The notes below the pieces were generated by a model, which did no database searches, was not told where the DNA came from, and saw only the letters and a program-made list of their open reading frames with translations. This document shows, in pieces, positions 21,590 through 32,110 of a stretch of DNA of 64,000 nucleotides (position 1 is the first letter of the stretch; each line of letters begins with the position of its first letter). The translations under genes were made by a program, and so were the position numbers. The stretch covers positions 62,001 through 126,000 of the forward strand of contig QVRM01005471.1 of the NCBI GenBank assembly GCA_003439945.1, read 5' to 3'. This DNA is from Dermanyssus gallinae. Lineage: Eukaryota > Arthropoda > Arachnida > Mesostigmata > Dermanyssidae.

Positions 21590-23626
21590 ATATTAGCCAA
21601 AACAGCACGCCTAATATTAAGGCATGCGAACTTTCGAACAACGTTAGACTAAATCACACTGGCCTGGCGCTAATCCACTTAAATGCTGGCACTGGAGGGC
21701 TAAAAAAATCAGGTTAACTGGAGTTATTAAGCCATTTTTTAGATGAAGAAGAGGCCATGTTTGATGCGGCAGTAGTTAGTGAAACTTGGCTAAAGCATTG
21801 TGATCAGGCATCTGATTCCATAGGTAGTTTCGAACAAGTCACGTCAAGCAGAGAGCAGGAAAGAATGTGATGCCGACACCGGCGGTGTCGGCATCTACGT
21901 GCGTTCTACCTGCAGTATCTCATCTTCTCGCTCAGTTTCTAGTCATGATGGTAATGTCCAGGTGGTACGTGTACATTAAAAAAAAACGGGCAGGTCTTGA
22001 ATGTTTTATTGCAGGGTTTTATTCGAATCATGTATTGTGCAAAGACACCCTACTAAATACACAAGACGAGCTGTTGCCGAATTGTACCTCCACCCCTGTC
22101 ATTGTAATGGGCAATGTAAATGTTATTCTACTTTCGGTTCCGCAACCTAGCGATGATTCATCATTCTTTTCCGTTAGAGACTTCACCCTTGTAGTGGATC
22201 GCATAACGAGACCCGCGTCAGATACATGTATAGACCACACAGCTGTTTCAAATTGCTCGAAGTTTACTATCATCCAGCCTACGGTTCTTGAAACTTTGCT
22301 CTTTTCTGATCATTACCCGGTTTTCCTAAGTCTTTCCGACAACTCCGCGACTATTAAGCCTTTGGCAAAGTCGGCTCTAAATCCGCGTAGACGTCATACA
22401 AAGGCTAACATTGACACGTTTCTATGCCGCTCACAAGATGTCTCGTGGTTAACGATGTATGATGCAGTCACTGTAAATTCTGCATTTGACGCTTTTAGTA
22501 TCATCCTGCTTCTTAGATACGAAAAGTCATTTGACCTTGTAGACCTTCCTGACTCTGACAGTTCGGGTAAGGAGTGTCAGTTTTCCTTCTCTCCAAGTTT
22601 ACGGCGGCTGCGTCGCAAGGTTAATAAGTTGTACCGCAGACATCGTAAGATAAATTCGTTAGACACAAGGACCGCCTATTTAAACAGCCGTCGCCGCTAC
22701 CTTAATGCTATCCGCGCTGCGAGGACAGCATTCTATCGGAATCGTTTTGAATTCTCGCGTGACGATTCCGCTAAACTCTGGAAATTCATCAACGGACTCT
22801 GTGGTAGGCAACGTGACGCAGTGGACCTACCGCCCGCGTTAATAGTTGGCGATGATAAAACTTTGGAAGATCCAGTGAAAATTGCAGGTGAGCTAAACCG
22901 TCACTTTGCCACGCTAGGTAATAATACGGTCGCTTACCTCAAGAAAAACAGGAATCTGCAAACCTCACTTGATGAGGTCTGGAAAAGAAACAATAATGTA
23001 TTTCCACTCTCTCCCGTCTCTATTTTCGAGGTTCTTGGTGTCCTCTCTAGTCTCAAGGCAAACTGGAGCCCAGGAGTCACGGCTGTGCCTGCAAAATTGC
23101 TGAAGCTATCAGCTTTTTGATTGCAGGGCCTCTGACTTCTATTATAAATCGCTCGTTTGAGTCCGGAAACTTCCCAGCACGGTTGAAGGATACGGCAGTA
23201 TTTCCTTTATTAAAAAAAAAGGGTGAACAAAATCGTGCAGCAAATTACAGGCCGATATCTGTTGTTGACTATATCTCAAAGGTCATTGAGAAGTTGGTGC
23301 TGTTCAGGCTAAATCGATACTTAGAGTCGATTAATTTCCTATCACCCAACCAGTTTGGCTTTCGTAGGGTTAGGTCGACTAACCTAGCGCTGGCCCACTT
23401 ATGGCAGCGGGCGTCTGATTCGGTGGAAACAAACAAGTTTTGTCTTGCGGTCTTTCTTGACGTGTCGGCTGCTTTTAATTGTCTCGACCCTTCCTTACTG
23501 TTCCAGATGCTCGTTCAGCTCGACTGTTCCGTGCCGGCTGTTGCCTGGTTTTGGTCATATCTCTCAGGACGGAGGCAAGTGGTTCGAGCTGGGCAAATAG
23601 AATCCTCGTGGAAACAGGTTGATATA
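21590..23626 (+). pseudogene. LINE ORF2: endonuclease and 5' half of RT
   Basis: The endonuclease starts near 21660 (LIHLNA) with VVSETWL at about 21775. A frame break lies near 21865; the open frame 21867-23120 carries GNVNVI (GDFN position), a CIDHTAV block at about 22232, SDHYPVF at about 22305 and an Arg-rich linker. After a one-base shift at about 23117, RT motifs follow: NYRPISV, QFGFR and FLDVSAAFN (about 23450). The frame is cut at 23626 by the inserted element; the RT resumes at 26156. Confidence 0.75.
23613..23626. repeat. 14-bp target-site duplication (outer insertion, left)
   Basis: Identical 14 bases at 26142-26155. Removing 23627-26155 restores the RT reading of the host LINE into its motif B (PQGSVLGP). 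Confidence 0.9.
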
Positions 23627-23864
23627 CATCATATTTATTCACCATAGTTGTTAGTAGTAGGATTGCATTGACACACATTGTTTGCTACGAAATTATAACA
23701 ATATCTCGTTCACACGCGCCTGTAACGAGTAAGACTCTAATGCCGAACATATTAGAACATGATATCGACAGGTGTTGCACTCACCACAAAACTTACATAC
23801 ACAGTCGTTAATATCATAACATTCACCTTTGAGGCACATATAATGGTGATAACCGTGCCATGTT

Positions 23865-23878
23865 ACCCTGCATACTAA
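23865..23878. repeat. 14-bp target-site duplication (inner insertion, left)
   Basis: The same 14 bases recur at 25798-25811 and bracket the inner LINE. Confidence 0.9.
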
Positions 23879-25797
23879 TTATTATTTATTATTACATCAC
23901 CTTTCGGTATTGTTGATTATATTACATTACACGTATTCATTAATCAAGCATCTCAAGAAGATGTCAGCGACCTAACGCCCAGATAGCTGGCGCACACCGA
24001 CATGTTTCATGATGATATTTGGTGCATACAAGACCGCAACATTTGCAGCAACACTCATCAGAAGGGTTATGGAACCCACTGCGGTGGCATAGTTTGTGGT
24101 GGAACCCATGGACGGAGTAGCGGGTGAGAACGTGTCGTTGCTCGAAGAGCGGTTCCATCCATGTATTGCCCAACATTGCCGGTGTTTTGTAGAAGGCTTC
24201 TGGCACTTCCCTCATTTTCTGCTCGAAGTGCCTACGGAACTCTCGCAGTGAGGCGGTGGTCGGAAGTTGAAAGCGGTTTACCATGGTTACCGGGTTTATC
24301 AAGAAAATCTTGTTCGCCAAGGAAAGTGAAAATCGTATGATTCGAAGAGCCAGGTTTGAGCCTCACTGCGCCCTTAAAAGGAACTTTACGTTCTCTAGTT
24401 GTCCTTGTTGCCTCCGACCGTCTGCGCCAACACTTCATCGACGCATTCACAACAACAGATAGCACACCAGGGTTATCGTGCGAATTATCGGATGAATACG
24501 AGAGTCTACTATCCCAGCAGCTAGATGCTCCGTTCTCTCTTATGGAAGTTCAAAGTGCGATCGAAAAGTTGAAGAATAAGAAGGCCTTCGGACCCGACCT
24601 CGTCCGGAATGAACATATAAGGGCGGCGGTCCTCCTAACGCCGCTTTGGACGGCACTCTTTGACAAGTGCTTGGAAACAGGTGAAATTCCAGCAACGTGG
24701 TCGGAATGCTTGCTAAAGGTCATCCCCAAAGGCAAAGGTGACCCGCTTTGTCCATCCTCTTGGCGAGGCATTGCAAAGAAAAGCTGCATCTACAAAATAC
24801 TGTCATGCCTCCTGGCACGCCGGCTTAGCTTCTACCTCGAAGCAAGGGGAATCATCCCTCCGGAACAGCATGGATTTCGTGCGAGACATTCGACAATGAC
24901 CGCATCCCAGGAGCTTTTAGACGAGGTGAAGCGCTCGGTCACCGTCAAGCACCAAGCACTGTACGCTGTATTTGTAGACTACAAAGCGGCGTTTGACACT
25001 GCCCCCAGGGATATTGTCATGGAGAAGCTAGCCGCCGCGGGTGTGGGCCCACGAGTTTTGGGGATACTGGCAGCTATCCTGAAGGCAAACCCAGTCATTC
25101 TAGATGACGGCATTCAGGAATACCAGCCTTTCCTACAAACCACCGGCTATCCCCAGGGTGATAATCTCAGCCCGCTCTTATTCTCAGTTTTACTCAGTGA
25201 TCTTCCGGGCCTTATCAATGATCACTACCCCTGTGTCCGCATAACTCTCTATGCCGATGACCTGGTGGTATATAGTAGAGTGTTCATGGATCTAAAAAGG
25301 TCCCTGAGGCTGCTGGAGACGTATAGCAAGCAAAATGGTTTAACAATTAACGTATCGAAGACAAAAGCTATAAAATTCAGATCCGGGGGACCCCTGAGGA
25401 AAAGTGATAGGCTCAGCTTGGGCGGTGTCTCTGTAGAATTTGTCTCGGAGTTTACTTACCTGGGTGTTAAACTAACGCCAAGCGGCACATCTTTCGCAGC
25501 TCACATATCTCAGCGAATTAATAGCAGCATTGTCGCCATGACCTCAATTTCGGCTCCACAGAAGCTCTCAGTAAAAACAGCTTTAATACTGTTTAATCTG
25601 AAGGTGGCCTCGGTGGCATCTTATGGTATCACATTAATTTGGGAACACCTATCCGCTCAGCAGCTTAGCGCTCTCGACACGGTGAAGGCAACGTTCCTTA
25701 AGAGAGTTTTGGGCCTCCCTAGAAATGCTCAAAACAGGCTAACTTATAGTCTGTCGAGGACCACGCCGTTCATCGAGGACATGGTAAACCGCTTTCA
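23879..25797. mobile_element. B-family LINE with inverted 5' part (twin-primed)
   Basis: The left part (23879-24284) reads on the minus strand and is the 3' end: tail TAATAA-type at 23879-23890 and a Cys/His knuckle. The right part (24285-25797) reads on the plus strand and is the upstream RT. The two meet at the same element position: 24266-24284 and 25781-25799 are a 19-base inverted overlap. A 3' part in normal orientation joined to an inverted 5' part, all within one target-site duplication, is the recognised twin-priming product. Confidence 0.85.
23964..24284 (-). pseudogene. B-family LINE C-terminal knuckle
   Basis: Contains REFRRHFEQKM, then HGFHHKLC...C.CKCC...C..YHHETC and a stop at 23964. 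Nearly identical to the C-terminus at 57625-57940. It is the 3' end of the element whose RT lies inverted at 24356-25797. Confidence 0.8.
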
Positions 25798-25800
25798 ACC
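24356..25800 (+). CDS. B-family LINE reverse transcriptase (inverted segment)
   Basis: A long open frame with all RT landmarks: GPDLVRNEH, PKGKGDP...SWRGIAKKS, EQHGFR, motif A FVDYKAAFD (about 24970), motif B GYPQGDNLSP (about 25146), motif C YADDL (about 25252), then KTKAIKFR and thumb (KRVLGL). No internal stop over about 480 codons. Host-derived codons follow after about 25800. The inversion separates it from its own C-terminal knuckle, so it cannot produce full ORF2. A closely related copy is at 57454-58554. Confidence 0.85.
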
Positions 25801-26155
25801 CTGCATACTAAAGGTCGGTTACTTTAGAACGCACGTTTCCACTTCGCTGAGCGAAAAGCAGGCCCATCTGTATAGTTACACATAACAAAATGTACGTTTC
25901 GGTCTTCCCTGAATGTTCTGTACATGTCGAGTGTAGTTGCACTGGTCGCTAATTTGTCTAGGATTAGGTCTTCTACCAGAATGCGTTTTCTGCAAAGTTC
26001 TACTGCCAAGGTAGCTGACGCGTTCTTGGGCAATCCCAGTACACGTTTCACAAAGCACGCCTTTACACGGTTTAAAGTTTTAAGATCGCGTAATGTTAGG
26101 TGCGGCGCAATTACTGGGAGACAGTACTGGAGTATCGGGGTAACAGGTTGATATA

Positions 26156-27090
26156 GGTACCCCTCAAGGTTCGGTTCTCGGGCCTTTTATGTTTCTTCTC
26201 CTTCTGAATTTAATCCTATTAAGAATTCAGAGGCTAAATATTGGTTCTATTATAGCTTTTGCTGATGACACGACGCTAATCTACGGAGTTAATAATCGAA
26301 ATTTTAATGCAGATTTGCATCAGTCTCTCCTAAATGTTGACAATAAATTAGCATTTTTAGTACTTTTGGTTTAGTTGTCAATGCCGATAAAACAAATTTT
26401 GTAGTTTTTCGCTCATCACCGAGGCATCAGGCATTGCCTAACAACCAACTTCTCGAGCTACGAAACATTGAGCGCTCGCAGACAGCCAAGTGCCTGGGGC
26501 TCGTTCTCCAGGAAAATCTGAAGTGGCATCCCCACATAGAATATATTGCACCCAAGTGTTATGCTGTTATATCGGCGCTGCGCAGAATGAAATTGACTGG
26601 GGTCCCCACGGAGAGCTTGCTTCTGGTGTACAAGGCCGTGTTCTTACCGGTACTATGCTATGGTACCCTTCTCTGGGGTGGTGGATATGACGGAAGCCTC
26701 CGGAGAGTCAGAATAATTTAAAATTATGCACTTAGAGCCATTTTTTCTAGGAGACGGAGAGATTCGGTCCATGATTTATTTACTCTATATAACCTACTTA
26801 AAGTGGAAAAAAATTACACGCTGCGGGCTTCTATGCTAGCATATCAAATTTTGCAAGGTATTGTACCAGCGGAGATTGCGTTTCCACTAATTTTTACCTC
26901 AAATCGGACATCAGCTAGGCGTGCAACAACTTTCGCAGTGCCCTCGGTGTCATTGAAGACTAGTTAACACTCACTTGCATGCCGCCTGCCCGAAACTTGG
27001 ACTAGGATTCCTAAAAATATTAGGTGCCTCACATCGAAGCACCTCTTTGCTCGCGAAGTAAAAAAATTGGCCTTTAATTTCACATTCTGA
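26156..27090 (+). pseudogene. LINE ORF2: 3' half of RT and C-terminus
   Basis: Continues the RT cut at 23626: PQGSVLGP at about 26160, FADDTT at about 26255, then after frameshifts near 26370 LGLVLQENLKW and VYKAVFLPVLCYG (to 26721). A C-terminal RDSVHDLFTLYNLL...TLRASMLAYQI block (26750-26860) is typical of CR1/Jockey LINEs. A TGA at 27088-27090 closes the frame. Confidence 0.75.
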
Positions 27091-27539
27091 ATCAGGCTGG
27101 TGATCTAGTTATATCCTAAATCAGGGTGATTAGTGCTTTTTATAAGGGATCATCTTCCCAAATTAAGTTTGTTTTTAATTTTTCAGTGTGTTTTTACCTG
27201 ATGTCGTTGCGCATTATACAGATGCTGTATGAGTGTATCAATTCACTTGCGCGTACATGTGAGCGCGTGTTGCCTCACCTATTGCTGTACATTGTAACAA
27301 ACGCTGTATAGAAATCCTTGTGATGATGCTTATTGTGACTATGTAGGGTGTAATTGCGCTTATTCAAAGCATTCTTTGAAATGTTGTCGACTGTGACTTT
27401 TGTCTCGGTGATTGATTTATTTTGTAACCATTTTAATTTACCAAGAACTTAAGCATTGCAAAATGCAGTTCCGTTGAATAAACCACGTTTGAAGCTTGAA
27501 ACTTGAAATATATATATAATTATTATTATTTTTTTTTTA

Positions 27540-27960
27540 CATTTACCCAGCCCGGGTGTTAATAAATAAATAATCATAATTATTTTTTTTGACGGTAAAT
27601 GCATTTACGCACTGGCGCGACGGACATAGCATGGGAGCCTACCCGCGCTGTGTGGGACTCGGCCCCGACGGCTGAATCTTGTTTCGAATCTTGAATCTTG
27701 AACCACCTCATCAGACACGCTTTGCCCATTAACCTGTGAGCCCGGTCTTCTGTAAGCAGTGTCGTCTTCCAGCTGTCCGGAAAGTTGTTGAAGCCCTTCT
27801 ATTCTGAGATTAACCCTCTCTCTCAGTATCCCTTCAGCAAGTGATCCCCCCTTTTCCCGATTCGATTTCACCCGATCCGTATTTGTAGTGTGCAAATCCT
27901 TGCATGCCCTCTCGGATTGCCTCCTTAACTCCTGCATCTGCCAGCCTATCCCTAGTCGTT
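27540..27960. other. C-family LINE tail and unassigned sequence
   Basis: 27545-27580 carries the CCCAGCCCGGGTGTTAATAAA tail-type sequence also found at 53096, 54470 and 58769, i.e. a minimal 3'-end relic. The rest (27590-27960) has a minus-strand frame (27937-27605) with a helical, charged N-terminal part; I cannot identify it. Confidence 0.4.
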
Positions 27961-28015
27961 TACAGTGCCTTACAGACGGCTAGGGTGTGAAAGGCGTCGT
28001 CATCGGCTCCCGTCC

Positions 28016-28031
28016 GTATATATATATATAT

Positions 28032-28090
<59 letters not shown>
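28016..28090. repeat. (TA)n microsatellite
   Basis: About 75 bases of almost uninterrupted TA. Confidence 0.95.
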
Positions 28091-28092
<2 letters not shown>

Positions 28093-28289
28093 TGATGACT
28101 CTCACAGAAAAGCCGATTTCTATACTCTATACTTTGCACAATGGTTGGATACATTCATGGTTTCCTTACTCTATGCTTGCTTTGTCGTACAGCTATTTCA
28201 TTGGAGCATAATTTAATTATATTTTGTACCGCTTTAATTAGATGTGTCGCAACAGTATTTGGATCGAACTTGCAGCCAAAGTGGAGCAA

Positions 28290-29197
28290 AACTCTTGCGC
28301 AGAAAAAGTCTGACTGCAACAGAGCAAGGCGTGAACTGAGAAAGCCACAAATATCCCTACTGGAGAAGGCCCTACATGGTAGTATAAGGGGTAACGCACG
28401 GAGGCCCAGGACTGTGCTTACGAAGGAGCAAATTAAACTCGTTCCGAAACACGCTTGTTTTGACAGAGAGCCACATAGCAGGCATGACGCACTTACAAGA
28501 GAAGGAGACAAGCCTTTAGCGATAACAGTAGCAAAGATACTCAAGGCTGCAGCAAGAATTAAGCCAGAAAAGGCTCCAGAGCCAGACGGGAACTCGGCGC
28601 CACAAAACACTAGAGTCTACAAGGGGATGGATAGACGAAGCCGGCTTAATCGCTCCAGAAAAAGCGAGACCATATTGCTAACGGCAAGAAAAAAGGTGAG
28701 TCCGATCAGACTATGCCTATTATGACAGCAAATAACGTAGGTCAAGGGGGCTCGGTACGTGGGGATTCACTTGGAAAAGAGCCTTACAAGCTCAGCCACC
28801 TGAAGATATCCTCGACTAAGGGGGCCAAGGCAAACAAGAAAGAACAAACTTTCACGGACCAAGAAAATGCAGGCGTAGATTGCTGATGTCAGTGGTCGAA
28901 TGTGTAGCGCTATTCGGGTCTTCAGGTGGCTCAAGGACTTTTTGGAAACGAAGTAGACCAGAGAGATCCTTGGAAGCACTCAGAGAGTGGCGGCCCTCAG
29001 GGTTATCCAGGCGTATCGCATGGTTAGTACAAACTCCGCTCTCGTGCTGGCAGAAGCCCTCACCTGGGACTTGAATGTAAAGGAGAAACGGAAACTCTAA
29101 GACAATAACTCGAGCTGCAGTGAGAAAGTAGAGAGAGAAAAAAGCAATAGACGCATAGTGAGCCAAATGAGACTTCATTATTTCTGGAGCCCGGGGC
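28290..29197 (+). pseudogene. R1/I-like LINE fragment with internal deletion
   Basis: 28290-28600 is a pre-RT linker with IKPEKAPEPDG (PGPDG block). From about 28880 a C-terminal region follows: RRRLLMSVVECVALFG and ALRVIQAYRMVS...LVLAEAL (about 28990-29065), characteristic of R1/I-type ORF2 ends. The whole RT between is missing and stops are present. A SINE has inserted at 29212. Confidence 0.6.
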
Positions 29198-29212
29198 ATA
29201 CTCTCTGATCTA

Positions 29213-29365
29213 AAGTTTTCGGGCTGACCCTCAGCCAAGATTTAACGTCCACGGAACTGTTTTTCACATTGCTTCATAGACGGACCCCCATAAATACAAA
29301 TGTGCAGCGGTGGGGTTCGAACCCGCGCACCTATGTGTCTCCTCCGGTTGCGAGGCGGAGACTTA
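29213..29365 (-). mobile_element. 5'-truncated tRNA-derived SINE with 15-bp target-site duplication
   Basis: Identical 15-base repeats at 29198-29212 and 29366-29380 flank 153 bases. Read on the minus strand it begins in an anticodon-arm-like stem, carries a perfect B-box (GGTTCGAACCC, about 29302-29312) and a non-tRNA body. The A-box is missing, so it is truncated in the tRNA head. Position of the tRNA part next to the right repeat fits minus-strand retroposition. Confidence 0.75.
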
Positions 29366-30047
29366 ATACTCTCTGATCTATGGCCTTAAACATTGAAAAA
29401 AAATTGATTAAGCGGCTGAGAAAAAACTAAACCACTACCTTACGCAAACCCTCACAAGACATGGGGACTTTCAGACCTACCTATATGAATGTATTGTTTA
29501 TTAACCAATATTTGGTTTATGCACATATGTGCTACAGCTCTCCTAAGTAACTTTCATCAGCGACTTTGCTTTTGTACACTGTTGGAGATGATACATGTCA
29601 CATGATTTTCCGCATAGGTTGCATTCACACTCGGTTGATATCTCATGCCACCCATTTCGTATACATATCTTCATATGAAATCCATGCATTGCAAACCCAG
29701 TAACGAAGTATCTGTTTCTACAACATGGGCTCTTCTAGTAGTCTGTAGTCATCGCTCTAGTCTCATAAAAACGCCAATCAACATTCGGCAAGATGATTCT
29801 CAAAGGCCTCCGTTTTCGGTAAAGCATAAGTTGCCCTGAGCTCCTCCACAAAAAGTGGTGTCGAGGCCAACAGATACCCAAGCCTGATTGCGGCTAGTGC
29901 GGTGGACTACTAGCACTCTTTTTAGAAAACTAGCTTTAATTTTGTCAAGTACTTCCAGATTTGCTTTTGATAGGTGGATCCATATGACCTGTATCCCGTA
30001 AGCAGCGGCCATCGCAATCTTTAAATTAAAAAGTTTGAGAGCGACAT

Positions 30048-31361
30048 CTAGCGACAACCGATGAGGCTCTGGGATATTATGAAACGATAAAGTGCCCTTA
30101 CGAGCTCTTCGTCTTTTTCTGCGAGCCTACCTTCGCGGCGAAACTTCATTGCTTTCGTTTTTGCTACGTTTATCACTAGAGCATTTATGTCAACAAACTT
30201 TTGCAGTGAGGCAAGCGACTGCTGCAGAAGAAATCGAGTCCGGGAGTAGTGGACGAGGTCATCAGCATACATGAGTATACTAACTTGCGGGTGTCGACGC
30301 TGGATTTTGTCCGAGAGATCGCTCACCAATATTGAGAATATTAGCGGGCTAAGATTATCGCCTTGTGCAACTCCTGTAGTCTGAGTAATAGGGGTGTGTT
30401 CAGTTATCCCGTCGTTGACGATTACATACCCCTCCTGCAGCATAGCTTGCAATAACTTTAGTATTACCGCTGGAACACCACATAGCGTTAATTTCTCTAG
30501 GATTATTGTCCGTGACGCCGTATCAAAAGCCGCCTTAAAGTCTACGAAAACAGCAAAAAGAAAGTTACGTTTAACCCGGAGAGTCATTTGAATACTATTG
30601 AGAAGAACAGAGCAAGCCGTCAACGTCGACCTCCTTCGCCTAAAGCCGTGCTGCTGCTCTGGCAAGCACTCGGTACTTTCCAAAACATCTTCTAGTCGAC
30701 CTGCTACCAATACTGACAATACTTTGTAAATGACGCTTTTCTTTGCTATGCCACGGTACGACGATGGTATCAAGGGATCCCCTTTTCCCTTCGGTAACAC
30801 ACTTAGAAGGCTGACTTTCCATTCTTCAGGTAAGTGCGATGTCTTCAAGATTTCGTTGAAGAGAGAAGCAAGACAAGGAGCCAGAATAATCGCCTGCTGC
30901 AGACGTTCATTCCGAACGAGGTCTGGGCCCGCAGCCTTTCCTGACGGCGCTTTCATTATCACATCCACAACCTCCGAGATACCGATAGGGTGAACCAGCT
31001 CCTGTCGAGCCTTGGCTGTCCTTTGTCCCCAAACGGAGACGTATATCGGGATGCAACTAGGAATTGTTGATGAGCTGGCAAACATCTGTGGAAAATAACC
31101 ATGCAGCCTCTCAGGTGATACTGAACAGGCTGTTGAGCGCATCTCGGAGCGTAGCCATTTATGTGGATGAAGCTGGGAATGTCTGAGAAGCTTGTTTTGT
31201 GCTTCTATCTCGTGCTCCAGTTTAGCTCTACGCACCGCCTTTTTATAGATCCGACTGGCATTCGTATACAGGAAGGTCATTTCCGAACGGATTTTTTTGC
31301 CAAGATAAACGTCTGAATCATACAGTGTTTCAGAGATCGGCATTCTCGGGTATACCAACAC
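30048..31361 (-). CDS. D-family LINE reverse transcriptase
   Basis: 437 codons open. PKGKGDP...SYRGIAKKS, EQQHGFR, motif A FVDFKAAFD, motif B GVAQGDNLSP, motif C YADDL, then KTKAMKFRREGR. These are the intact RT palm residues. The thumb and knuckle continue in another frame from 30057, so full ORF2 is broken by one frameshift at each end. It is the best-preserved RT core of this family in the window. Confidence 0.85.
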   Translation of the reverse strand: MLVYPRMPISETLYDSDVYLGKKIRSEMTFLYTNASRIYKKAVRRAKLEHEIEAQNKLLRHSQLHPHKWLRSEMRSTACSVSPERLHGYFPQMFASSSTIPSCIPIYVSVWGQRTAKARQELVHPIGISEVVDVIMKAPSGKAAGPDLVRNERLQQAIILAPCLASLFNEILKTSHLPEEWKVSLLSVLPKGKGDPLIPSSYRGIAKKSVIYKVLSVLVAGRLEDVLESTECLPEQQHGFRRRRSTLTACSVLLNSIQMTLRVKRNFLFAVFVDFKAAFDTASRTIILEKLTLCGVPAVILKLLQAMLQEGYVIVNDGITEHTPITQTTGVAQGDNLSPLIFSILVSDLSDKIQRRHPQVSILMYADDLVHYSRTRFLLQQSLASLQKFVDINALVINVAKTKAMKFRREGRLAEKDEELVRALYRFIISQSLIGCR

Positions 31362-31828
31362 GTTTTTCGAGGTTTACTCGGCTGGGGACGCACGCTGTGC
31401 AGTATGACATTTTGAACTTGTGTTGCATATACTTCGACATTCAGGGGGTTCGGAACAGGGAGAACATCTGGCGAGAGCTCCAGTAAGCGGGTTGAATCAA
31501 CGGCAGTGTTTAACCGTTGCCGCCTTTGGCCTGCTGCCTGATAATGTACCGTAAGCGACATTGCAACAGAAAGATGTCGTCTAGTACCAAAGGCCAGAGT
31601 GTTTAACTGCGGACCCTCGTACCTGATGCTATCGTGTCTGGCGTTTGTGGCGAATATATCTATCGTAGACCTCCCTTGTGGGGCTACATAGGTCGGTTCC
31701 TCGGCTGTGGAAACCACCCACATACAACGGGACGCTAACGTGCTGATAAGTGCGTCTGTTCTAACATTGTCCGGTTTGTCGAGAGGGCAGTTGAGATCCC
31801 CGCAAAGCACTGTTGTTTTGTTGTCCAC
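31277..31828 (-). pseudogene. D-family endonuclease C-terminal half
   Basis: LCGDLNCPL (active-site GDLN) near the start, STIDIFATN in the middle (SxID block), a histidine block (RRHLSVAM), then the Pro-rich linker. The frame overlaps the RT frame by 85 bases in another phase, showing one frameshift in the linker. Confidence 0.7.
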
Positions 31829-31889
31829 GACTTACACCGACACTTCTAGCCATCTGCCAAATGCTTGCGGAAGGATGCATATTTGGGCT

Positions 31890-32110
31890 TCTCACTGTCC
31901 GCGGTCGTTCGGCTCCGTAATGGCGGTTTTGAGATGATCCACTTTCGCAGACCAAACGATGAAGTCTCAAAAACATTTTCCTGCCAGGTATCCGTCGGTG
32001 TGGAAAACGCTTTGCGTACAGCCGGTGTGCAAGACTCGCGTTACCGTCTGCTTTACCATAAAAAGGGCATTTGTAAATCGACCCATCACGATACACGTAG
32101 TAGAAACGCC
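31890..32110 (-). pseudogene. DUF4817-like helix-turn-helix transposase fragment
   Basis: Contains A.RLYAKRFPHRR.P.RKMFLRLH then CESGS and RPRTVRSP. This matches the N-terminal helix-turn-helix (DUF4817) common in arthropod IS630/Tc1-type transposase relatives. No catalytic part is present. It abuts the D-family endonuclease at about 31888. Confidence 0.55.

Larger units (their letters stand above)
23627..26141 (-). mobile_element. 5'-truncated LINE (minus), split by a second LINE
   Basis: Present as two pieces. 26141-25812 encodes a thumb-like block with KRVLGLPKNAS (26051-25824 open). 23864-23627 encodes a Cys/His-rich C-terminal knuckle (HGYHHY...C then C.C..C...C..YH) and ends in AATAAA near 23634-23639 next to the left target-site copy. 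Without the internal insertion it is about 570 bp, i.e. a short 3' fragment in minus orientation, as usual for truncated LINE integration. Confidence 0.8.
19580..27508 (+). mobile_element. Jockey/CR1-like LINE interrupted by nested insertions
   Basis: A nearly full-length element: upstream region (19580-19956), gag-like ORF1 (19957-21515), APE endonuclease plus RT (about 21590-23626 and 26156-27090), 3'-UTR with AATAAA at 27477-27482, and an end near 27508. The RT reading resumes across the insertion at 23627-26155 (including the second target-site copy). Several frameshifts indicate an inactive copy. Confidence 0.8.
29485..31885 (-). mobile_element. D-family LINE, endonuclease to 3' end
   Basis: Minus-strand element: endonuclease C-terminal half (31885-31277), RT (31361-30048), thumb (30057-29800), Cys/His knuckle (HGFHMKIC...C.C..C...C..YHLQQC, about 29700-29560) and AATAAA at 29502-29497. 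The 5' half of the endonuclease is missing and replaced by a transposase-like fragment. Confidence 0.8.

Noticed and set aside
28010..28095. Telomere-like or origin sequence
   Set aside because: Plain (TA)n microsatellite.
29213..29365. Functional tRNA gene
   Set aside because: Only the 3' part of a tRNA is present, without A-box or acceptor stem, inside a target-site duplication; a SINE fits better.
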